Shown piece after piece: positions 57,853-64,000 of a DNA stretch of 64,000 nt. The stretch covers positions 1 to 64,000 of the forward strand of contig CACGLD010000001.1 of the NCBI GenBank assembly GCA_902573755.1, given 5' to 3'. The translations under genes and the position numbers were made by a program. Below the pieces are notes generated by a model, which had not been told where the DNA came from, ran no database searches, and worked only from the letters and a program-made list of their open reading frames with translations. Each line of letters begins with the position of its first letter. Position 1 is the stretch's first letter. The DNA is from an uncultured Pelagibacteraceae bacterium. GTDB taxonomy: Bacteria > Pseudomonadota > Alphaproteobacteria > Pelagibacterales > Pelagibacteraceae.

Positions 57853-58938
57853 ATGTCTAAAAATCCAGAATTTGTAAAATTCGACAAGGTAGATAAAAGT
57901 TATGACGGTAAAGTTCTTGTCGTCAAAGATCTTCAATTAGATATTGCAGAAGGTGAATTCATAACAATGCTTGGTCCGTCTGGTTCAGGTAAAACAACAT
58001 GTTTGATGATGTTGGCAGGTTTTGAAACTCCAACGAATGGTGAAATTTTATTAGATGGAAATATAATTTCAAATATTCCACCTCATAAAAGAGGAATTGG
58101 AATGGTTTTTCAAAACTACGCTTTGTTTCCACACATGACAGTTTATGAAAATTTAGCTTTTCCTCTAAGAGTAAGAAAAGTTGAAAAAGATGAAATTGAT
58201 AAAAAAGTTGATAAAGCATTATCAATGGTTTCTCTAAATGGTTTTGAGTCTAGAATGCCAGCACAACTTTCTGGTGGTCAACAACAGCGTGTGGCAGTTG
58301 CAAGAGCCCTAGTATTTGACCCTGCAGTTGTTTTAATGGATGAGCCTCTTGGAGCACTAGATAAAAACTTAAGAGAGAGTATGCAATATGAAATTAAACA
58401 TATTCATGAAAGCATCGGTGTAACAGTTGTATATGTAACTCATGATCAAAGTGAGGCATTAACTATGTCAAATAGAATTGCAGTTTTCAATGATGGAAAA
58501 GTTCAACAGTTATCAGATCCAGCTGAGCTTTATGAAAAACCTGTTAATTCTTTTGTTGCTGAGTTCATAGGTGAGAACAATACCTTCAATGGTGAAGTTG
58601 TGGATATAGATAAAGATAAATGTAAAGTTAAATTATCAAACTCAGAGATACTAGCAAACCCAATATCTGTTAAGTCAAAAGGAGAAAAAACAACTGTTTC
58701 ATTAAGACCTGAAAGGGCGTTAATTAATCCAACTGACAAGATGGATAATATGTTTACTGGAAAGATTGAGGAAGTAATTTATCACGGTGATCATACTAGA
58801 GTTAGGCTTAATCTTTTAGGAAGTTCAGAATTTATTCTTAAAGTTCCTAATAGCACATCTAATTTAGAGCTTAAAGTCAGCGAAGATATAAATATTGGTT
58901 GGAATAGTGCTGATGCAAGAGCACTAGACCCAAAATAA
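57853..58938 (+). CDS. Polyamine-type ABC importer ATPase (PotA-like)
   Basis: A 361-residue ATPase with Walker A GPSGSGKTT, FQNYALFPHMTVYENLAFPL, signature LSGGQQQRVAVARAL and Walker B MDEPLGALDKNLRE, and a C-terminal TOBE domain from about 280 (SLRPERALINP). This is the PotA/spermidine-putrescine group, which also includes opine and iron importers. It heads a four-gene importer; the binding-protein gene follows after a 117-base control region with its own promoter. Confidence 0.93.
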   Translation: MSKNPEFVKFDKVDKSYDGKVLVVKDLQLDIAEGEFITMLGPSGSGKTTCLMMLAGFETPTNGEILLDGNIISNIPPHKRGIGMVFQNYALFPHMTVYENLAFPLRVRKVEKDEIDKKVDKALSMVSLNGFESRMPAQLSGGQQQRVAVARALVFDPAVVLMDEPLGALDKNLRESMQYEIKHIHESIGVTVVYVTHDQSEALTMSNRIAVFNDGKVQQLSDPAELYEKPVNSFVAEFIGENNTFNGEVVDIDKDKCKVKLSNSEILANPISVKSKGEKTTVSLRPERALINPTDKMDNMFTGKIEEVIYHGDHTRVRLNLLGSSEFILKVPNSTSNLELKVSEDINIGWNSADARALDPK

Positions 58939-58957
58939 TCTTCAATTAAAAATTACA

Positions 58958-59039
58958 TATATCAACGACAAAATCAGCTGTTGACTTCACTTTAGCTATT
59001 TGTTGTACTTTTACTTATATAAATTAATTTATATCAACG
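58958..59039 (+). promoter_or_regulatory. Promoter region of the polyamine-type binding protein
   Basis: TTGACT (58981-58986) and TGTACT (59004-59009) are exactly 17 bases apart. The decamer TATATCAACG occurs on both sides, at 58958-58967 and 59030-59039, 72 bases apart, and could be a repeated operator. The ATG at 59056 has an excellent ribosome-binding site (ACGGAGGAATA). Confidence 0.5.
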
Positions 59040-59055
59040 TTTAAACGGAGGAATA

Positions 59056-60174
59056 ATGAAAAAACTAAGTAAATTATTACTAGCTCTTTCTTTTGTTGTA
59101 TCTCTAACTTCTTCAGCCTTTGCTGTTACAGTAGCATCATGGGGTGGAGCTTATACAGAGTCTCAAAAGCTTGGGTATGGTGATCCTACTGCTAAAGCGC
59201 TTGGAATAGAAATCAACTGGGTTGACTATTCTGGTGGTTTATCAGAAATCAAAGCACAAAAAGAAGCGGGTGCTATAACTTGGGATATCATAGACTTATT
59301 TGCATTCGATACTATTAATGGATGTGATGAAGGTTTGTTTGTTAAATTTGATTTTGACAAAGACTTCCCAGCTGCACCAGATGGAACTCCTGCAAGTGAA
59401 GACTTCTTCACAGGAATGCCAAGTGAATGTGCTGTAGGTAACATTTTATATTCTTGGAACTATGCTTTTGATACAAGAGCATTTGGTGGTAAAGAGCCTA
59501 AAACAATTAAGGATTTCTTTAACACTAAAAAATTCCCTGGAAAAAGAGCAATCTACAAAAGTGCTTTAACTAATTTAGAAATCGCTTTAGCTGCTGACGG
59601 TGTTAAGTTAGGTGACGGCGGAACTAGAGTTTACAGAAAACTTTTAGAAGAAGGTGGAATTGACAGAGCTATGAATAAAATCAAAGCTCTTTGCCAAGAT
59701 CCTAATGGTGGATGTGTATTCTGGTCTGCAGGTGCTCAACCACCTGAATTATTAGTTGCTGGTGAAGTTGTAATGGCAACTGGTTGGAACGGAAGATTCT
59801 TTAACGCTGAAGTAGGTGAAAATGCTCCAATTAAACAAGTATGGGATGGTCAAGGTCTTGACTACGAATATTTCGCACTTGTTAAAGGTGGACCAGATGA
59901 AGCAAATGCTAAAAAAGCTTTAGCTATGATGACTAACACGGAGATGTTAGCTGGTAGCGCGAAGTACATTGCATATGCTCCATGGAGAAAATCTTCTCTT
60001 GATGTAATCACTGCTGGTGAGCCATGGTACAAAGATGGTAAAACTGCAATGATGCCTCAAATGCCTACTGCTCCTGCAAACACTAAAAACTATTTCTTAG
60101 TTGACCCATTCTTCTGGGCTGATTATGGAACAGAAATTGGTGAGAAGTGGGAAGCAATGAAAGCAGGACTATAA
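59056..60174 (+). CDS. Polyamine-type ABC importer binding protein (PotD-like)
   Basis: A 372-residue periplasmic protein with a signal peptide (1-23, ending SAFA) and the opening VTVASWGGAYTESQ, typical of the SBP_bac family that binds spermidine, putrescine, opines and other small cations. The middle has WDIIDLFAFDTINGCDEG. Codon use looks biased to high expression. Context (doeA- and eutA-like genes upstream) suggests it could bind ectoine or a related zwitterion rather than a polyamine (inference). Confidence 0.92.
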   Translation: MKKLSKLLLALSFVVSLTSSAFAVTVASWGGAYTESQKLGYGDPTAKALGIEINWVDYSGGLSEIKAQKEAGAITWDIIDLFAFDTINGCDEGLFVKFDFDKDFPAAPDGTPASEDFFTGMPSECAVGNILYSWNYAFDTRAFGGKEPKTIKDFFNTKKFPGKRAIYKSALTNLEIALAADGVKLGDGGTRVYRKLLEEGGIDRAMNKIKALCQDPNGGCVFWSAGAQPPELLVAGEVVMATGWNGRFFNAEVGENAPIKQVWDGQGLDYEYFALVKGGPDEANAKKALAMMTNTEMLAGSAKYIAYAPWRKSSLDVITAGEPWYKDGKTAMMPQMPTAPANTKNYFLVDPFFWADYGTEIGEKWEAMKAGL

Positions 60175-60209
60175 TTTCAGTTTTAAACACTGAATTTATA
60201 TAATATATT

Positions 60210-60242
60210 TAGGGCGGTTATTTATAGCCGCCCTATTTTTTT
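60210..60242 (+). terminator. Hairpin terminator abutting the permease start codon
   Basis: AGGGCGG (60211-60217) pairs with CCGCCCT (60228-60234); a T:A pair at 60210/60235 extends the stem, with a loop of about ten bases that can pair further. Seven T (60236-60242) follow, and the permease ATG starts at the very next base. Full termination would exclude the permease, so partial read-through is expected. Confidence 0.88.
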
Positions 60243-61505
60243 ATGAGCTCTGAAACAAAACAAATTTTAACAACTGACGGAATACCCTTAGAGGTCAGTT
60301 TAAAAAAAGCAGAAAAGAAGAATAAAATAAAAGCGTTTCTTCTTGTTGCTCCATTACTTTTATTTTTAGTTATTACTTATGTATTTCCTATAGGAGAGAT
60401 GTTTAGCAGAAGTATAGATGATAAAATGATCACAAATATGCTTCCTAAAACATTTAAAGAAATGGAAAAGTGGGACGGAAAAGAATTACCACCAGAGGAA
60501 GTTTTTGCTGGTTTTTATTACGATTATAAAGCACTCGTTGAGAAACAAGAGCACGGAAAACTTGGTCAAAGATTAAATAAAGAAAAGAATGGTTTTAATT
60601 CGACAACAAAAAGACTGTTTAGAAATATTAAAAGAAAAAAAATTGATGAATCCATAAGTATCAAAGAGCAAATGGTCAAAGTGCACCCAAATTGGAATAA
60701 GGTAGAGTACTGGCAGGCGATCAAAAGAACTGCACCACCTTACACTTTAGCCAAATATCTTAAAGGTATGGATATGTATTATGCTCCAGACGGAAGTGTT
60801 GCTCAAGTGGATGAAGATAGAAGAATTCACAGAATCTTATGGCTAAGAACTTTAGAAATAGCGTTTTTTGTAACTTTGTTCTGCTTTTTAATGGGTTATC
60901 CAATCGCACATTTGCTAGCAACATTACCAATGAAATATTCAAACCTGTTAATGATATGTGTTCTCCTTCCTTTCTGGACTTCATTACTAGTAAGAACTGC
61001 GAGTTGGATGATTTTGCTTCAGCAACAAGGAATAGTTAACGATTTTTTTGTCATGATAGGTCTAGTGGCTGACGATAGCAGGCCAGAGATGATGTATAAT
61101 AAAGTAGGGACCTATGTTGCGATGACCCAAATATTACTGCCATTTATGGTTCTTCCTCTTTATAGTGTAATGAAAACTATATCTCCAAGCCTGATGAGAG
61201 CAGGCAAATCATTGGGTGGAACACCTTTTGTTGCATTTTGGAAAGTGTATTTTCCATTAACAATCCCAGGGATAGGAGCAGGATGCTTATTGGTATTTAT
61301 TTTAGCAATTGGTTATTACATTACTCCTGCATTAGTAGGTGGAGCATCGGGAACTTTAATAAGTAATCAAATTGCATTCCATATGAAACAAACTTTAGAT
61401 TGGAGTTTTGCATCAGCTATGGGATTAATGTTGCTTAGCGGAGTTTTAGTTATTTACTGGATTTACAACAAACTAGTTGGAGTTGACAATATTAAATTAG
61501 GATAA
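60243..61505 (+). CDS. Polyamine-type ABC importer permease (PotB-like) with enlarged first loop
   Basis: A 420-residue permease, clearly longer than the usual 280-320. The first membrane helix (about 31-50) is followed by about 150 periplasmic, highly charged residues before helix 2 (about 201). The coupling loop with RAGKSLGGTPFVAFWKVYFP is intact. Enlarged PotB-like proteins of this sort are known in alphaproteobacterial polyamine-type systems. No Shine-Dalgarno site is present, as the terminator T-tract touches the ATG. Confidence 0.9.
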   Translation: MSSETKQILTTDGIPLEVSLKKAEKKNKIKAFLLVAPLLLFLVITYVFPIGEMFSRSIDDKMITNMLPKTFKEMEKWDGKELPPEEVFAGFYYDYKALVEKQEHGKLGQRLNKEKNGFNSTTKRLFRNIKRKKIDESISIKEQMVKVHPNWNKVEYWQAIKRTAPPYTLAKYLKGMDMYYAPDGSVAQVDEDRRIHRILWLRTLEIAFFVTLFCFLMGYPIAHLLATLPMKYSNLLMICVLLPFWTSLLVRTASWMILLQQQGIVNDFFVMIGLVADDSRPEMMYNKVGTYVAMTQILLPFMVLPLYSVMKTISPSLMRAGKSLGGTPFVAFWKVYFPLTIPGIGAGCLLVFILAIGYYITPALVGGASGTLISNQIAFHMKQTLDWSFASAMGLMLLSGVLVIYWIYNKLVGVDNIKLG

Positions 61506-61507
61506 TT

Positions 61508-62362
61508 ATGGCATTACCAAGTTATACAGAAACAAGATATAGAATTTGGCATTATATTTATCTTTCTATTTGTACTTTTGTATTTTTCTTTTTAATAGCG
61601 CCTTTGTTTGTAATTTTTCCACTATCATTTAATGCAGAAGAATTTTTAGTTTTTTCAGAAGGAATGAAAAATCTAGACCCAGATGCTTTTTCTTTAAGAT
61701 GGTACAAAGATATGATTTATGGAACTAAAAATCCTTGGGGATTAGCTGCAAAAAATAGTTTTATTATTGCAATATTTGCAACTATTGGTTCAATAATTTT
61801 AGGTACTTTAGCTGCTTTAGGTTTGAGTAGTAGGCATATGCCATACAAAGGAATTATAATGGCTACTTTAATTTCACCAATGATTGTTCCTTTAATTATT
61901 TCTGGGGTTGCAATTTTCTTTTTTATGGCAAAGGTTGGTTTGGCCGCAACTCATACCGGTATAGTATTAGCACATATAATTTTAGGTACTCCATTTGTTG
62001 TGATTACCGTAACAGCGACACTTTCTGGTTTTGATCATAGTGTGACAAGGGCCGCAGCAAGCTTAGGTAGTAACCCAGTAAACACATTTATGAAAATTAC
62101 TCTTCCATTAATATTACCTGGCGTTATTTCAGGAGGATTGTTTGCTTTTGTGACATCTTTTGATGAAGTTGTAGTTGTTTTGTTTTTAGCGGGTTTAGAA
62201 AACACAACTATTCCTGTTCAGATGTGGACTGGATTAAGAGAGCAATTAAGCCCAACCATTCTTGCGGTAGCTACATGTTTAATTATTTTATCAACTTTAA
62301 TACTTGTAACTGCTGAACTATTAAGAAGAAGATCTGAGCGATTAAGAGGAATAAATAGATAA
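61508..62362 (+). CDS. Polyamine-type ABC importer permease (PotC-like)
   Basis: A 284-residue permease with six helices, the PotC pattern SLRWYKDMI after helix 1 and the coupling loop RAAASLGSNPVNTFMKITLP. The normal length contrasts with its enlarged partner. It lies two bases after the first permease gene. The charged end RRRSERLRGINR is cytoplasmic. Confidence 0.93.
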   Translation: MALPSYTETRYRIWHYIYLSICTFVFFFLIAPLFVIFPLSFNAEEFLVFSEGMKNLDPDAFSLRWYKDMIYGTKNPWGLAAKNSFIIAIFATIGSIILGTLAALGLSSRHMPYKGIIMATLISPMIVPLIISGVAIFFFMAKVGLAATHTGIVLAHIILGTPFVVITVTATLSGFDHSVTRAAASLGSNPVNTFMKITLPLILPGVISGGLFAFVTSFDEVVVVLFLAGLENTTIPVQMWTGLREQLSPTILAVATCLIILSTLILVTAELLRRRSERLRGINR

Positions 62363-62398
62363 TTTACCCAAATAATTTAATCATATATAGAAGTTGGT

Positions 62399-64000
62399 AT
62401 GGAAATTAAAAAAGTTGTAGTCATTGGTTCTGGTACAATGGGTAGTGGAATAGCTGCCCACTTATGTAATGCGGGCGTACCAGTTACTCTTTTAGATTTA
62501 ACTACTGAAATCAGTGAAAAAGCTAGAGAAAGAATTCATAAATCTAGACCTCCTTTGCTAATAGATAAAAGTAAAATTAACAATATTAATGTTGGAAATA
62601 TTGAAGAAAATTTTGACACAGTAAAAGATGCAGATTGGGTGGTGGAGGCAGTAGTAGAAAGAATTGACATTAAACATAATATTTATGAGAAGATATTTAA
62701 GAACAGAAAAAAAGGTGCAATAGTTTCATCAAATACATCTTCAATTCCAATTAAAGTTCTATCTGAAAAACTAAATGACGAAGAAAAAAAAGATTTTTGT
62801 ATCACTCACTTTTTTAATCCTGTCAGATACATGGGATTGTTAGAAATTGTTAAAAGCGAAAATAACGACTTAAATAAAATTAATTCTTTAAAGAAATTTT
62901 GTGAAGTTGAGCTCGGTAAGGGTGCTATAGTTTGCAACGATACCCCAGGTTTTCTAGGTAATAGAATTGGTGTTTATGCTATGCAGGTTGCCATGACGGA
63001 AGCATTCAAAATGAAACTTTCAATTGAAGAAGCGGATGCAGTTTTTGGTAGACCAATGGGTATACCTAAAACAGGAGTATTTGGATTGTATGATCTGATT
63101 GGAATTGATTTGATGGCTGATGTATTAAAAAGCTTTATCAAAGAACTTTCAGATAAAGATGAATTTCAAATTGTTGCAAAAGAAATTCCATTAGTCAAAA
63201 AATTAATTGAGACAGGGTATACAGGGCGTAAAGGAAAAGGTGGCTTTTATAGAATGAATAAAAGTGGAGATCAAAAAATTTTAGAAGCAATTAATTTAGA
63301 AACAGGAGAATATTCAGCAACAAAAAAAATAGATTTAGGAATTGAGACTGTTGATATTAGCAATTTAATTAATCGAAAAGATAAGTTTGGTGAATATGCC
63401 TGGATTGTAATTTCAAAAATAATTAAATATGCATCTTCACTGGTTCCAGGAATTACCGATAAGTTTAATGATATTGATGAAGCTATGAGACTTGGTTTTA
63501 ATTGGGCAATGGGTCCTTTTGAAATGTTGAAATCTATAGGGATAAAGAATTTCTTTGAAAGAATAGATGACTTTGAAAATAATAAATTTTTAGAAAATTT
63601 ATCAAAATCAAAAGATGAAAATTTCTATGGAGAAAGACAAATTTATACGGACATTCAAACTTTAGGAAAAATAAGACCATCAGCAATTAAACTGGATAAA
63701 AATAATTCAGCTGAAATTCATCGATTTAAAGATTTTAATATTGTTGAATTTACAACAAAAGCTTGTGCATTAGACTATGATTCAATGGATGCACTGAAAA
63801 ATGCAACTGACAAACCTTTAATTGTAATTAATGAAAGCATGCAATTTTCAGCAGGTGTAAATTTAAGTTATACTATGAATTTTGCTGACAAAGGAGATTT
63901 TAAATCAATTGAAAAATTCATTAAGTATTTTCAAGATACATGCAAAACTTTAAAATACTCTAAGTACCCAGTTGTATCAGCTCCGTCTGGACTTACACTT
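62399..64000 (+). CDS. fadN: 3-hydroxyacyl-CoA dehydrogenase, FadN-like, truncated by window edge
   Basis: An open frame from ATG 62399 to the window end (534 codons without stop). The NAD-binding motif VVVIGSGTMGSGIAAHLCNA starts at about residue 6; the catalytic His region THFFNPVRYMGLLEIV and NDTPGFLGNRIG are intact, followed by a second C-terminal dehydrogenase domain with FNWAMGPFEML. From about 440 an enoyl-CoA hydratase-like part begins (FSAGVNLSYTM), as in long FadN/FadB-type proteins. It may take part in beta-oxidation. It lies 36 bases after the importer operon. The symbol is by architecture only. Confidence 0.85.
   Translation, partial: MEIKKVVVIGSGTMGSGIAAHLCNAGVPVTLLDLTTEISEKARERIHKSRPPLLIDKSKINNINVGNIEENFDTVKDADWVVEAVVERIDIKHNIYEKIFKNRKKGAIVSSNTSSIPIKVLSEKLNDEEKKDFCITHFFNPVRYMGLLEIVKSENNDLNKINSLKKFCEVELGKGAIVCNDTPGFLGNRIGVYAMQVAMTEAFKMKLSIEEADAVFGRPMGIPKTGVFGLYDLIGIDLMADVLKSFIKELSDKDEFQIVAKEIPLVKKLIETGYTGRKGKGGFYRMNKSGDQKILEAINLETGEYSATKKIDLGIETVDISNLINRKDKFGEYAWIVISKIIKYASSLVPGITDKFNDIDEAMRLGFNWAMGPFEMLKSIGIKNFFERIDDFENNKFLENLSKSKDENFYGERQIYTDIQTLGKIRPSAIKLDKNNSAEIHRFKDFNIVEFTTKACALDYDSMDALKNATDKPLIVINESMQFSAGVNLSYTMNFADKGDFKSIEKFIKYFQDTCKTLKYSKYPVVSAPSGLTL

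Overview
This window looks like a piece of a chromosome from a SAR11 marine alphaproteobacterium (Candidatus Pelagibacter / Pelagibacterales). I infer this from the strongly AT-rich sequence, very short spacers (no gene-free stretch reaches 300 bases), frequent 1-8 base gene overlaps, alphaproteobacterial-type housekeeping proteins, and a high density of high-affinity uptake systems for small organic nitrogen compounds. I see no rRNA, tRNA, insertion sequence, phage gene or CRISPR array. The placement rests on recognition, not on a database search.

Layout. 1-5291: a truncated Mrp-type ATPase (minus strand), then hflK-hflC, a DUF2065 protein, a DegP/DegQ protease and miaA. 5344-8704: the branched-chain amino acid genes ilvI-ilvH-ilvC. 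8787-13995: a complete peptide-type ABC importer whose two ATPases are fused into one protein. 14098-21115: leuA joined directly to the cell-shape operon mreB-mreC-mreD-mrdA-rodA. 21159-27476: a chain of overlapping, apparently unrelated genes (FAD amine oxidase-like, EamA exporter, 2-hydroxyacid dehydrogenase, FkbM methyltransferase, histone-deacetylase-like amidohydrolase, msrB, DUF1479 oxygenase), meeting grxC and a TIGR03643 gene tail to tail. 28148-34803: a LysE-type exporter, a complete Liv-type importer with a 60-residue extra protein, and an AzlC/AzlD exporter. 34843-42902: a GlaH/CsiD-type glutarate hydroxylase, a ProC-like reductase, and a second Liv-type importer whose probable binding protein lies convergently on the other strand.

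43010-55833 is the most unusual accessory part. It holds a four-gene minus-strand operon (LLM flavin oxidoreductase, DUF1185, alpha/beta hydrolase, aldehyde dehydrogenase) that I cannot match to a described pathway. It also holds a probable quaternary-amine island: an orphan ProV ATPase with a hot-dog thioesterase, divergent from a class II aldolase coupled to a gamma-butyrobetaine-hydroxylase-like dioxygenase, followed by an aldehyde dehydrogenase and a 3-hydroxyisobutyrate-dehydrogenase-like protein. 55892-62362 pairs a EutA-like racemase-fold protein with a DoeA/EutD-type ectoine hydrolase and a complete spermidine/putrescine-type ABC importer. The window ends inside a fadN-like 3-hydroxyacyl-CoA dehydrogenase.

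Recurring regulatory architecture: each of the three ABC operons that begin with their binding-protein gene has a strong hairpin directly after that gene and before the permeases, which fits excess production of the binding protein. Hairpin/T-tract elements abut the start codon in two places (28147 and 60242). Several genes have promoter-like sequences so close to the start codon that leaderless or nearly leaderless mRNAs are likely. Promoter calls are by eye and weak.
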